Assembly (NCBI GenBank): GCA_937891665.1
Contig: CALAGS010000236.1
Coordinates: 1 to 64,000, forward strand
Origin: an uncultured Burkholderiales bacterium
GTDB lineage: Bacteria; Pseudomonadota; Gammaproteobacteria; Burkholderiales; Burkholderiaceae_C
Direction of reading: 5' to 3'
DNA: 64,000 bases
This document shows positions 36,231-46,576 of the stretch, one piece after another. A model generated the notes under the pieces. It was not told where the DNA came from and did no database searches. It saw only the letters and a list, made by a program, of their open reading frames with translations. How positions within the stretch are numbered: the stretch's first letter is position 1; the number at the start of each line of letters is the position of its first letter. The translations under genes and the position numbers were made by a program.

Positions 36231-37859
36231 TCAAAGGTTTGGCAATTTGTAGTCTGCCAATAGGGTACGCAGCTTGGTTTTCAGCATTTTCCCTGTGGCG
36301 CCTAAGGGTATTGCATCCACAAAAATAACATCATCGGGAATCTGCCATTTGGCCGTTTTGCCTTCGTAAAACTTCAACAAATCTGTCACGGATATTTCGG
36401 CACCCGGTTTTTTCACGACGCACACCACCGGCCGCTCATCCCATTTCGGATGGGGCATGCCAATGCATGCGGCCATCACAATATCTGGGTGCGCCATGGC
36501 AATGTTCTCAATGTCAATCGAGCTGATCCATTCCCCGCCAGACTTGATCACATCTTTGCTGCGATCCGTAATTTGCATGAACCCGTCTTCGTCAATGGTG
36601 GCAACATCACCTGTGGGAAACCAACCGTCTAGCAGCGGAGATGGCCCTTCTTGTTTGTAATACTCACGAATGATCCAAGGGCCCTTGACCAACAAATCGC
36701 CATAGGTTTTGCCATCGTGCGGCAAGGACTCGCCTGCTTCGTTCGCAATTTTCATGTCGACACCGAAGATGGCGCGGCCCTGCTTCAGTCGCAACTTCAT
36801 TTGCGCTTCTTCAGGTAAATCAAGGTGCTTGTTCTTCAAGGTGCAAAGCGTTCCGAGGGGGCTCATTTCGGTCATGCCCCATGCATGCAAAACATCAACA
36901 CCATAAGACTCACGGAAAGCATCAATCATGGCGGGAGGACAAGCCGAACCCCCGATGACCGTTCGCTTTAAAGAGGAGAAATTCAAAGCATGGGGTTTCA
37001 TATGGCTCAACAGCATTTGCCAAACGGTGGGTACACCGGCTGCAAAGGTCACCTTCTCTGCCTCAATCAATTCATAGATTGATTTGCCATCCAATGCAGG
37101 ACCTGGAAACACCAATTTCGCGCCCGTCATGGCTGCGCTGTAGGGGATGCCCCAAGCATTCACATGGAACATGGGCACGACCGGCAAAATCGAATCACGC
37201 GCAGAGATGCACATCACATCGGGCAAAGCCGCGGCATAGGCATGCAACAGGGTTGAGCGGTGGCTGTAAAGCGCAGCTTTGGGGTTGCCTGTTGTGCCGC
37301 TTGTGTAACACATGCTAGAAGCCGTGTTCTCATCCAGTTCTGGCCATGTGTAATGCGTTGATTGCCCCTCAAGCAAGGTCTCATAACTTGTTAAGTTGGG
37401 AATGCCAGAGTCGGCGGGCAGTTTGTCTGCGTCGCACATTGCGACCCAATGTTTGATCGTGGTGCATTTGGCATGAACCGCTTGCACCAGAGGCAGAAAT
37501 GTCATGTCAAAACATAGAATTTCGTCTTCTGCATGGTTGGCAATCCAAACCACTTGATCTGGGTGCAACCTAGGATTCAAAGTGTGCAGCACGCGCCCGG
37601 AACCGCTGACGCCAAAATAAAGTTCAAGGTGCCTGTAGCCGTTCCATGCCAGGGTGGCAACGCGCGCGCCTTGGGCCAATTTCAGGCTGTCTAAAGCATT
37701 GGCCATCTGTCTGGAACGATTTGCAACATCGGCCCAGGTGTAACGGTGAACGTCACCTTCCACTCGCCTAGACACAACTTCGCCGTCGCCATGGTGCCGA
37801 TTGGCAAATTCGATCAAGGAAGAAATCAGCAGAGATTGCTGTTGCATAAGTCCAAACAT
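36231..37859 (-). CDS. Acyl-CoA ligase, AMP-binding (resembles 3-(methylthio)propionyl-CoA ligase DmdB/medium-long chain fatty acyl-CoA synthetases)
   Basis: Start [25 protein letters not shown] at 37859; [55 protein letters not shown]. Confidence 0.85.
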   Translation of the reverse strand: MFGLMQQQSLLISSLIEFANRHHGDGEVVSRRVEGDVHRYTWADVANRSRQMANALDSLKLAQGARVATLAWNGYRHLELYFGVSGSGRVLHTLNPRLHPDQVVWIANHAEDEILCFDMTFLPLVQAVHAKCTTIKHWVAMCDADKLPADSGIPNLTSYETLLEGQSTHYTWPELDENTASSMCYTSGTTGNPKAALYSHRSTLLHAYAAALPDVMCISARDSILPVVPMFHVNAWGIPYSAAMTGAKLVFPGPALDGKSIYELIEAEKVTFAAGVPTVWQMLLSHMKPHALNFSSLKRTVIGGSACPPAMIDAFRESYGVDVLHAWGMTEMSPLGTLCTLKNKHLDLPEEAQMKLRLKQGRAIFGVDMKIANEAGESLPHDGKTYGDLLVKGPWIIREYYKQEGPSPLLDGWFPTGDVATIDEDGFMQITDRSKDVIKSGGEWISSIDIENIAMAHPDIVMAACIGMPHPKWDERPVVCVVKKPGAEISVTDLLKFYEGKTAKWQIPDDVIFVDAIPLGATGKMLKTKLRTLLADYKLPNL

Positions 37860-37965
37860 AAAAACCTCAAAAAATTGCAATAGACCGCTTTTTAGCACGT
37901 CTGCCAATCGGCCCCTCAAAACCAGTGCGGCAACAGGTGCATCCAAAGGCGAAGACAATATCGAC

Positions 37966-39444
37966 ATGACTTGGATCAATCGACTGAATTCCCTAGGGCC
38001 TAGCTTCACCACGGAAGTCATGCCAACCCCTGTTCCCGAGCCTAGCTGGGTTGCCCAAAATTTCAAATTAGGGCAAGACTTGGGGCTGCCTGATGAGTGG
38101 CTGAATGGCGCTGAAGGGCTAGCCGTTTTCAGTGGAAATGGCTTGTGGGAGGGTATGCAAACCCGAGCCAGTGTTTACAGTGGTCACCAGTTTGGACAAT
38201 GGGCAGGTCAATTGGGTGATGGCCGAGCATTGAGCTTAGGTGAATATGCCAGTCCCAAAGGTACTGTAGAAATACAACTTAAAGGCGCAGGCAAGACACC
38301 CTATTCCAGAATGGGTGATGGGCGCGCCGTTTTGCGCTCTAGCATTCGAGAGTACCTGTGCAGCGAGGCCATGGCAGGGTTGGGAATTCCCACTACGCGA
38401 GCACTTTGTTTAACGGGCTCGCCTCTTCCCGTTCTGCGTGAGGAACTAGAAACAGCCGCCATCGTGACCCGAACCGCCTCAAGCTTCATTCGATTTGGAC
38501 ATTTCGAACATTTTGCAAACAGTGCCTCACCCAATGGCATTGGGCATTTGAAACAATTGGCAGATTACGTCATCGCGCATCACTTTGAAGCACAAGACTT
38601 CTCATCTGACAACCCCTATGCAACGCTCTTGGAAAAAGTGAGTGTCAGCACGGCTAAGTTGATAGCGCAATGGCAAGCAGTTGGTTTTTGTCATGGCGTC
38701 ATGAACACCGACAACATGAGCATCCTGGGACTGACACTCGACTACGGCCCTTTCCAGTTTTTAGATGGCTTTAACCCTCGGCACATTTGCAACCATTCAG
38801 ACTCGATGGGACGCTATGCCTATGATCGTCAACCGCAAGTGGCTTACTGGAATTTATTTTGTTTGGCCCAAGCTTTAATGCCACTCATCGAGGAACAAGA
38901 TTTGGCCATGAAGGCTTTGGAACCCTACAAATCCGCCTTTGCCGAAAGTTGGGAAATTGGCTTTTTGAACAAATTGGGCATGGAAAAACAACAAGATCCT
39001 TCTCTTGCCAGTGACGACAAAACACTGCTCAACGATTTGCTTCAATTGCTTGCCAACGAGCAAGTTGATTTCACTATTTTTTGGCGCAGACTCAGCCACG
39101 CCGCACCCACCACAGATGCCGCAAGTTCAGAATGGCAATCTGTGGCCGATGTGTTCATTGATCAATCAGCTTGGAGCCAATGGCGCAATCGGTATTTGTC
39201 TCGGTTGCAAAAAAGCCCCGCCAATAGGGCCGTTCGGAAGATGCTTCAAGTCAACCCTAAATTTGTGCTTCGCAATCATTTGGCAGAAGCCGCAATTCAA
39301 AAGTCAAAAAAGGGCGACCATTCAGAGGTCGATACGCTTTTCAAATTGCTACAGTCTCCCTTCGAGGAACATTCGCAGTTTGAGCGCTACGCCAATTTAC
39401 CGCCCGATTGGGCTGCCAACATCGAGATCAGTTGCTCGTCCTAG
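37966..39444 (+). CDS. selO: Protein adenylyltransferase SelO (YdiU/UPF0061)
   Basis: [54 protein letters not shown]-type motif, [29 protein letters not shown]. Confidence 0.95.
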   Translation: [492 protein letters not shown]

Positions 39445-39499
39445 GACAAAATTGCTCTAGCAACGTCAATCACCCCATTTCAACAAGTAGACTTTCACC

Positions 39500-39913
39500 A
39501 TGTCGCAAACTAAATTACCGAAAACAGATGCCGAATGGCGGGCTTGGCTGATTGCAAAGAATGCCGAGCCTCTGGCCTTTGAAGTCACTCGCCGAGCAGC
39601 CACCGAGCGACCTTATACGGGCAAATACGAAACACATTGGGAGCCTGGCCAGTACAACTGTATTTGTTGTGATGCCAAGCTTTTTGATTCGTCGACCAAA
39701 TTTGATGCAGGCTGCGGTTGGCCTTCTTTCTACCAAGCAGCAGAGCCCCACGCAGTTGCACAAAATGTTGACCGAAGCCACGGCATGGTTCGAGTTGAAA
39801 GTGTCTGTGCCCAATGCGGCGCTCATTTAGGCCATGTTTTTGAAGATGGCCCTGAGCCCACTGGTTTGCGTTATTGCATGAATTCAGCTTCTTTGAATTT
39901 TCAGAAATGCTAA
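39500..39913 (+). CDS. msrB: Peptide-methionine (R)-S-oxide reductase MsrB
   Basis: [55 protein letters not shown]. Confidence 0.95.
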   Translation: MSQTKLPKTDAEWRAWLIAKNAEPLAFEVTRRAATERPYTGKYETHWEPGQYNCICCDAKLFDSSTKFDAGCGWPSFYQAAEPHAVAQNVDRSHGMVRVESVCAQCGAHLGHVFEDGPEPTGLRYCMNSASLNFQKC

Positions 39914-39914
39914 T

Positions 39915-40472
39915 ATGAAAATAGCGCTTGACCTTTTTCCGATCCTGCTTTTCTTCGCAGCCTACAAATTTGGAACCATTTACGAAGCAACCGCTGTGTT
40001 GATGGTCGCTACCTTGGTGCAAAGCCTGTTGATGTACCGCCTTGAAGGCAAATTGGCAACCATGCAAAAGGTAACGCTGGCCCTCATTGTGGTTTTTGGC
40101 AGCTTAACCCTCCTCTTACAAGACGAACGCTTCATCAAATACAAGCCCACGCTGCTTTACAGTTGCATGGCCTTGGGTTTGTTTTTTTCTCAGTACGTCC
40201 TCAAGAAGAATTTCTTAAAAACAATGCTTGGCAGTCAGGTCAATTTACCTGACGCCAATTGGCAAACTTTGAGTGTGTCTTGGATTGCGTACTGTATTTT
40301 CATGGCGACGACCAACGCCTATGTGGCTTATGAATTCAGTACGGATGATTGGGTGAATTTCAAAATTTGGGGCTATATATTCCCTTTGACCTTCATAGTT
40401 GGAACCGGCATTTACATCGCTAAAAACGTGGCCCCCTCAGAATCTACCGCTGATGACGAAACCACCAAGTAA
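39915..40472 (+). CDS. yciB: Septation protein A / YciB family inner membrane protein
   Basis: MKIALDLFPILLFFAAYKFGTIYEATAVLMVATLVQ; multi-TM; YVAYEFSTDDWVNFKIWG. Confidence 0.92.
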   Translation: MKIALDLFPILLFFAAYKFGTIYEATAVLMVATLVQSLLMYRLEGKLATMQKVTLALIVVFGSLTLLLQDERFIKYKPTLLYSCMALGLFFSQYVLKKNFLKTMLGSQVNLPDANWQTLSVSWIAYCIFMATTNAYVAYEFSTDDWVNFKIWGYIFPLTFIVGTGIYIAKNVAPSESTADDETTK

Positions 40473-40481
40473 AGCTCAAGT

Positions 40482-40775
40482 ATGAATCTGAAAACAAATC
40501 TCCCCACAAATACATCATGGCAACCCCTCATGGTGGCCGCCTTGACAAACAGCTTTGAACCCAGCTTTTTAGAGGTCATTGATGAAAGTGCCCAACACGC
40601 AGGCCATGCCGGCGCCAGTGAGTCAGGCCTTAACAGCCATTTCAGGGTTTTGATTGCTTCTGCTCATTTTGAAAAGCTCAACCGCGTGCAGCGGCATCGC
40701 CTTGTGTATGATTCGCTCCAAGAATTCTTGGACAATGGGCTTCATGCCCTGGCCATAGAATTTCGATCCAACTAA
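40482..40775 (+). CDS. bolA: BolA family protein
   Basis: DESAQHAGHAGASESGLNSHFRVLIASAHFEKLNRVQRHRLVYDSLQEFLDNGLHAL. Confidence 0.9.
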   Translation: MNLKTNLPTNTSWQPLMVAALTNSFEPSFLEVIDESAQHAGHAGASESGLNSHFRVLIASAHFEKLNRVQRHRLVYDSLQEFLDNGLHALAIEFRSN

Positions 40776-40800
40776 ATTTAATTGCAATCTGAGGAATCTG

Positions 40801-41574
40801 ATGAAACTTTCGAAATTGGCCTTGAGCTTGGTCGCTGTATTGAGCTTCTCTGCAATGGCGCAGAATTTGGCAGTGGTCAACGGCAAGCCTGTACCCAGTT
40901 CTCGCGTAGAGGCGCTGAAGCAGCAAGTTGAGCGCTCTGGCAGACCCGTCACCCCAGAAATCTTGGCACAAATCAAAGAAGAACTCATTGCACGTGAAAT
41001 CTTTATGCAAGAAGCCCGCAAACGTGGCTTAGACGCCAGCGAAGACTACAAAGCGCAGTTGGAATTGGCCCGCCAGAGCCTTTTGATTCGTGAGTTGTTT
41101 GCCAACTTCCAGAAAAAAAATCCGGTGACCGACGCCGAAATCAAAGGCGAGTATGACAAATTTGTGGCAGCCAATGGTGGCAAAGAATACCGTGCACGTC
41201 ACATCTTGGTTGAAAAAGAAGACGAAGCCACGGCCCTGATTGCTGACCTGAAAAAGGGTGGCAAATTTGAAGACTTGGCGAAGAAAGCTTCTAAAGATCC
41301 AGGCTCTGGCGCCAATGGTGGCGATTTGGATTGGGCCAGTGCAGCCAGTTACGTCCCTGAGTTTTCCAATGCCATGATCAAGCTTGAAAAAGGCCAACTC
41401 ACTGAGACCCCGGTCAAAAGCCAATTCGGCTTTCACATCATTCGTCTCGATGACGTGCGCGAAGCGCAGTTGCCGCCATTGGATGAGGTCAAACCTCAAA
41501 TTACCCAACAACTGACCCAATCTAAATTGAGCAAATTCCAAGAAGATTTGCGCGCAAAAGCCAAAGTCAAATAA
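40801..41574 (+). CDS. Periplasmic peptidylprolyl isomerase, PpiC/parvulin type
   Basis: Signal peptide; RARHILVEKEDEATALIADLKKGGKFEDLAKKASKDPGSGANGGDLDWA; QFGFHIIRLDDVR. Confidence 0.93.
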   Translation: MKLSKLALSLVAVLSFSAMAQNLAVVNGKPVPSSRVEALKQQVERSGRPVTPEILAQIKEELIAREIFMQEARKRGLDASEDYKAQLELARQSLLIRELFANFQKKNPVTDAEIKGEYDKFVAANGGKEYRARHILVEKEDEATALIADLKKGGKFEDLAKKASKDPGSGANGGDLDWASAASYVPEFSNAMIKLEKGQLTETPVKSQFGFHIIRLDDVREAQLPPLDEVKPQITQQLTQSKLSKFQEDLRAKAKVK

Positions 41575-41593
41575 AGATCTTCAACTTCGAACT

Positions 41594-41615
41594 GCCCTTC
41601 TCTTCAAGGGCTTTT
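41594..41615 (+). terminator. First of two tandem terminator hairpins downstream of the ppiC-type gene
   Basis: GCCCTT-ctcttc-AAGGGC followed by TTTT. Confidence 0.6.
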
Positions 41616-41616
41616 A

Positions 41617-41651
41617 AAGCACTTGAGACTTCACAGTTCAAGTGCTTTTTT
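41617..41651 (+). terminator. Second terminator hairpin, overlapping the purL stop codon
   Basis: AAGCACTTGA-gacttcacagt-TCAAGTGCTT with a T run (41646-41651); perfect 10 bp stem. Confidence 0.8.
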
Positions 41652-44600
41652 ATCGCAACCAACGCCTTGCGTTTTGCCACATTCTGAGCCACGGGCTGTA
41701 CGCTGAAACATCCTGGGGCGTATAGCTCATCTGAACATTTCGAAACACCCGCTCTGGGTGCGGCATCATGGCAGTAAAGCGCCCATCAGGGGTGGTGACT
41801 GCGGTCAGTCCGGCAGGACTGCCGTTGGGATTGGCAGGATAGTTTTGTGTCACAACACCAGTGTTGTCCACAAAGCGCAGGGCTGCAATGGCTTGTTGTG
41901 CGTCGCCGCGAAACTTGAAGTTGGCAAAACCTTCACCATGCGCTACAGCAATGGGCATGCGGCTTCCAGCCATGTCATGGAAGAAAAGACTGGGCGATGG
42001 CAACACTTCAACCATTGACAGTCTGGCTTCAAAACGCTCACTTTGATTGGTCGTAAATCGAGGCCAATGTTGTGCACCTGGAATGATATTGGCTAATTCA
42101 GCAAACATTTGGCAGCCATTGCACACACCCAATCCAAAAGTGTCTGTGCGCGAAAAGTAAGCTTGGAATTCATCGGACAACAAGGAATTGAAAGTGATGC
42201 TGCGGGCCCAACCAATGCCAGCACCTAAGGTATCGCCATAACTGAAACCACCGCAAGCCACAAGGCCTTGAAAATCTTTCAAACTCACACGGCCTGTTTG
42301 CAAGTCAGTCATGTGAACGTCATACGCTTCGAATCCTGCTTGCGTAAAAGCATAGGCCATCTCAACATGAGAATTAACACCTTGCTCTCGCAAAATTGCA
42401 ACGCGGGGTTTGGCCAAATTAAGCCAAGGTGCTGCCACATTGTCTTCCGGCTTAAAACTGAGCGAAACATGCAAGCCTGGATTGTTCAATTTGCCAACCC
42501 CTGCATGCTCCATATCAGCACAAACAGCGTTATCGCGTTGCTGGCAAATTTTCCAACTGACGCTGTCCCACACTTGGTGCAAGTCTTCAATCTTGGCAGT
42601 GAAAACTTCTTTGGCATCACGCCAAATACTCAAAGCACCTACACCTTTGTCAATGGCTGAGTGGGCAGGCCGCGTTTTGCCAACAACATGACTGTGCTTC
42701 GAGAGACTGTGCTCCCGCAAGACCTGCATCACCTCTGTACGGTCTTGGGTTGCAATTTGAATGACCACACCCAACTCTTCATTGAACAAGGCTTTGAGGG
42801 TCAATTCTTCTCTTCGCGCATTGACTTGTTGCGCCCAATTTTTGGCATCGCCATACTCAGCGCGGCTATCAGAAATACCATCGCCTTCTGTGACCAAGAT
42901 GTCCAGATTGAGGGCGACGCCTACTTGACCTGCAAAACACATTTCTGCCACGGTGCTTAGCAAGCCACCATCACTGCGATCGTGATAGGCCAAAATTTTG
43001 CCTTGAGAGCGGAGCAAGTTAATGACCTTGACCAAATTCACCAAGTTTTCAGGTGCGTCCAGATCGGGAACTTGGTCGCCTGATTGATTCAGAACTTGGC
43101 CCAAAATACTGCCGCCCATGCGGCTTTGTCCTTGGCCTAGGTCAATCAAAATCAAGGAGGTGTCCGTGATGCTGGCGTTCAACTGCGGCGTCAAGGTACC
43201 GCGCACATCTTGCAAGCTGGCAAAGGCACTCACGATCAAACTCACAGGCGAAGTGACCTTGTGCGCTACACCCGCGTGTGACCATTGTGTTTTCATCGAC
43301 AAACTGTCTTTGCCCACTGGAATTGAAATACCCAAGGCAGGACACAATTCAAGGCCTACGGCTTTCACGGTTTCGTAAAGTGCCGCATCTTCGCCAGGCT
43401 CGCCACACGCAGCCATCCAGTTGGCACTGAGTTTGACGCGATCAAGTTCAATGGGGGCCGCCAACAAATTGGTAATGGCCTCGGCTACGGCCATGCGGCC
43501 TGATGCCGCTGCATCGACGCTGGCCAAAGGGGTGCGCTCGCCCATGCTCATGGCCTCCCCTTTGAAGCCTTGATAGTCTGCCAATGTCACCGCACAATCG
43601 GCCACTGGCACTTGCCATGGCCCCGCCATTTGATCGCGGTGAGTTAAACCGCCCACAGTGCGATCGCCAATGGTGATGAGAAATCTTTTGGATGCAACTG
43701 TCGGATGACTGAGCACATTCAAGATGGACTCTTGCAAACTCACGCCAGTGAGATTCATAGGCGTGGTGTTGCGCTGCACTGAAGTCACATCGCGGTGCAT
43801 TTTGGGAGGCTTGCCCAACAACACATTCATTGGCATATTGACAGGATGTTTCAAGCCCTCGACAGCAGCGAGGTCATCTGTCAAAACCAATTGGCGCTCT
43901 TCAGTGGCAACACCTACTACCGCAAATGGGCAACGCTCTCTTTGGCAAAACGACTTGAACAACTCAAGCGATGCAGGCGCAATGGCCAATACATAGCGTT
44001 CTTGACTTTCATTTGACCAGATCTCTTTGGGTGAGAGGCCAGATGCCTCCAAGGGCACAGCACGCAAATCAAAACGAGCGCCTCGTCCTGCATCGTTTGT
44101 CAATTCTGGAAACGCATTGGACAAACCACCTGCGCCCACATCGTGAATGGCCAAAATAGGATTGTCATGGCCCATGACCCAACAATGGTTAATGACTTCC
44201 TGCGCCCGTCTTTCAATTTCAGGATTGCCGCGTTGCACCGAGTCAAAGTCTAAGTTGGCAGCATTGGCGCCAGAGGCCATTGAACTGGCTGCACTGCCGC
44301 CCATGCCGATGAGCATGCCAGGCCCCCCCAATTGAATTAAAAGTGTGCCAGCAGGAAATAGAATTTTTTGAGTTTGAACATCGTCGATGACCCCCAAGCC
44401 ACCCGCAATCATGATGGGCTTGTGGTAACCACGAAGCACGCCGTCGACCACTTGCTCGTATTCGCGAAAATAGCCCAACAAATTGGGTCGACCAAATTCG
44501 TTGTTGAACGCTGCACCGCCCAAAGGACCTTCAGTCATGATTTGCAAGGCGCTTGCAAGGTGTGCTGGTTTCCCATGGGGGCTGTCCCACAATTTTGAGA

Positions 44601-45639
44601 CTGTGAAGCCCGTTAATCCCGCCTTGGGTTTGGAGCCACGTCCCGTTGCGCCTTCATCCCGAATTTCGCCGCCAGCGCCGGTAGATGCGCCCGGGAAGGG
44701 TGAAATAGCGGTTGGATGGTTGTGAGTTTCGACCTTCATTAACACATGGTGAAGCGCTTTTTCTTTTTGGTAGACGCCGCCCTGTTTCGCCACAAAACGC
44801 TCAACTTCATGACCTGCCATGACAGACGCGTTGTCGGAATAAGCTACAACCGTGTGCTGTGGATTTTGTTGATGGGTATGTCGAATCATGCCAAACAAAC
44901 TGTGCGCTTGGTCTAGTCCATCAAGGGTGAATTGCGCATTGAAAATTTTGTGTCTGCAATGCTCGCTGTTGGCTTGCGCAAACATCATCAGTTCAACGTC
45001 ACTGGGGTTTCGGCCTAATTGTTGGAATGAATTGAGCAGATAATCAATTTCGTCTTCTGCCAATGCCAAGCCAAACTCTTGGTTGGCTTTGACCAAGGCT
45101 TCACGGCCACCCACCAGCACATCAACGTGTAAAAGTGATGGCGCCTGCAGCTCCGTAAAAAGGGCCAATGCATCTTCTCGTTTTGCAAGGATGGATTCGG
45201 TCATTCTGTCGTGCAGCAAGTCTGACAACTTCAAGAGCGTTTCAGCCGAAGTGGCTTTGGCCGCTGAAGCACTTTTAAAATGCAATGAATACACAAGCAA
45301 GCGTTCAATTCGGCGAACCATCAAGCCACAGTTGTGGGCGATGTCGGTGGCTTTCGAAGCCCAAGGCGAGACAGTGCCAAGCCTTGGCGATACAAAAATT
45401 TGATGGGATGTAGCGGAGGTCGATGACGCTGCGTTAAAGGGCTGACCATACGTGAGGAGCTCAGACAAAATCGACTTTTGATGAGCGTCAAAGGGTGATG
45501 CACTGACGACCAAGTGCAAATACTGGCCTGTCAGCGTCCTGATTTCAGGGCAATGAGCCTGCAACCGAGGTAACAATTGCTGGGTGCGGAAATCGCTGAG
45601 GGCGTTACCGCCTTCTAAGATGAGAGTTTGCAGGGTCAC
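41650..45639 (-). CDS. purL: Phosphoribosylformylglycinamidine synthase
   Basis: Large single-chain Pur[36 protein letters not shown]-terminal glutaminase [24 protein letters not shown]. Confidence 0.97.
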   Translation of the reverse strand: MTLQTLILEGGNALSDFRTQQLLPRLQAHCPEIRTLTGQYLHLVVSASPFDAHQKSILSELLTYGQPFNAASSTSATSHQIFVSPRLGTVSPWASKATDIAHNCGLMVRRIERLLVYSLHFKSASAAKATSAETLLKLSDLLHDRMTESILAKREDALALFTELQAPSLLHVDVLVGGREALVKANQEFGLALAEDEIDYLLNSFQQLGRNPSDVELMMFAQANSEHCRHKIFNAQFTLDGLDQAHSLFGMIRHTHQQNPQHTVVAYSDNASVMAGHEVERFVAKQGGVYQKEKALHHVLMKVETHNHPTAISPFPGASTGAGGEIRDEGATGRGSKPKAGLTGFTVSKLWDSPHGKPAHLASALQIMTEGPLGGAAFNNEFGRPNLLGYFREYEQVVDGVLRGYHKPIMIAGGLGVIDDVQTQKILFPAGTLLIQLGGPGMLIGMGGSAASSMASGANAANLDFDSVQRGNPEIERRAQEVINHCWVMGHDNPILAIHDVGAGGLSNAFPELTNDAGRGARFDLRAVPLEASGLSPKEIWSNESQERYVLAIAPASLELFKSFCQRERCPFAVVGVATEERQLVLTDDLAAVEGLKHPVNMPMNVLLGKPPKMHRDVTSVQRNTTPMNLTGVSLQESILNVLSHPTVASKRFLITIGDRTVGGLTHRDQMAGPWQVPVADCAVTLADYQGFKGEAMSMGERTPLASVDAAASGRMAVAEAITNLLAAPIELDRVKLSANWMAACGEPGEDAALYETVKAVGLELCPALGISIPVGKDSLSMKTQWSHAGVAHKVTSPVSLIVSAFASLQDVRGTLTPQLNASITDTSLILIDLGQGQSRMGGSILGQVLNQSGDQVPDLDAPENLVNLVKVINLLRSQGKILAYHDRSDGGLLSTVAEMCFAGQVGVALNLDILVTEGDGISDSRAEYGDAKNWAQQVNARREELTLKALFNEELGVVIQIATQDRTEVMQVLREHSLSKHSHVVGKTRPAHSAIDKGVGALSIWRDAKEVFTAKIEDLHQVWDSVSWKICQQRDNAVCADMEHAGVGKLNNPGLHVSLSFKPEDNVAAPWLNLAKPRVAILREQGVNSHVEMAYAFTQAGFEAYDVHMTDLQTGRVSLKDFQGLVACGGFSYGDTLGAGIGWARSITFNSLLSDEFQAYFSRTDTFGLGVCNGCQMFAELANIIPGAQHWPRFTTNQSERFEARLSMVEVLPSPSLFFHDMAGSRMPIAVAHGEGFANFKFRGDAQQAIAALRFVDNTGVVTQNYPANPNGSPAGLTAVTTPDGRFTAMMPHPERVFRNVQMSYTPQDVSAYSPWLRMWQNARRWLR

Positions 45640-45770
45640 AGGGTGGCCTTGAGGGCAAGAGGGAACAGTGTCTCAAATACCGCTGACTGGGGCATTGAAC
45701 GAAGCATTATTTTAACCGCTGACGGTACTCATTTCTGCAAAATTGGACGGAGGATGGGATAATCTGGACC

Positions 45771-46574
45771 ATGACAATCACCCTTAAAGACACTGATAAC
45801 GCCACCGGCATGCGCGTTGCCGGACGCCTAGCATCTGAAGTACTCGATTATTTAACGCCCTTTGTAAAACCAGGCGTCACCACCAACGAATTGGACAAGC
45901 TGGCCCATGATTACATGGTTCAAGTTCAAGGCACCATTCCAGCCCCCCTCAATTACCAACCGCCTGGCTACTCGCCCTACCCTAAGTCCATTTGCACCTC
46001 CATCAACCATCAAGTTTGCCACGGCATTCCCAATGACAAGGTGCTTAAAAAAGGCGATATCGTCAACATCGACATCACCGTCATCAAAGACGGTTGGCAC
46101 GGTGATACAAGCCGCATGTTCATTGTGGGCGATGCCTCCATTGCAGCAAAACGTCTTTGTGCCGTCACCTACGAGGCCATGTGGCATGGCATTGAACAGG
46201 TCAAGCCGGGTGCTCACTTAGGGGATATTGGATGGGCCATTCAAAAGTTCGCCGAGAACTTAGGCTTCTCCATTGTTCGAGAATTTTGTGGTCATGGCAT
46301 TGGCCGTGTCTTTCACCAAGAACCGCAAGTTTTGCATTATGGAAAACCTGGCACCTTGGATGAACTCAAAGTCGGCATGACTTTCACCATCGAGCCCATG
46401 ATCAATGCCGGCAAGCGGGACATCAAAGAAATGGGCGATGGTTGGACCATCGTCACAAAAGACAGAAGCTTGTCTGCTCAATGGGAACATACCGTTTTGG
46501 TCACCGAGACTGGCTATGAAGTGCTGACACTTTCAGCCGGAAGTCCACCTGTGCCGGATTTTGTCAAAGCTTAA
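45771..46574 (+). CDS. map: Type I methionine aminopeptidase
   Basis: CTSINHQVCHGIPNDKVLKKGDIVNIDITVIKDGWHGDTSRMF, CGHGIGRVFHQEPQVLHYG. Confidence 0.96.
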   Translation: MTITLKDTDNATGMRVAGRLASEVLDYLTPFVKPGVTTNELDKLAHDYMVQVQGTIPAPLNYQPPGYSPYPKSICTSINHQVCHGIPNDKVLKKGDIVNIDITVIKDGWHGDTSRMFIVGDASIAAKRLCAVTYEAMWHGIEQVKPGAHLGDIGWAIQKFAENLGFSIVREFCGHGIGRVFHQEPQVLHYGKPGTLDELKVGMTFTIEPMINAGKRDIKEMGDGWTIVTKDRSLSAQWEHTVLVTETGYEVLTLSAGSPPVPDFVKA

Positions 46575-46576
46575 CC

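Noticed and set aside
45749-45771. Possible leaderless map transcript (GATAAT 8 nt before the ATG, GGAGG 17 nt before)
   Set aside because: A single degenerate -10-like hexamer without a convincing -35 box is not enough to claim a promoter.
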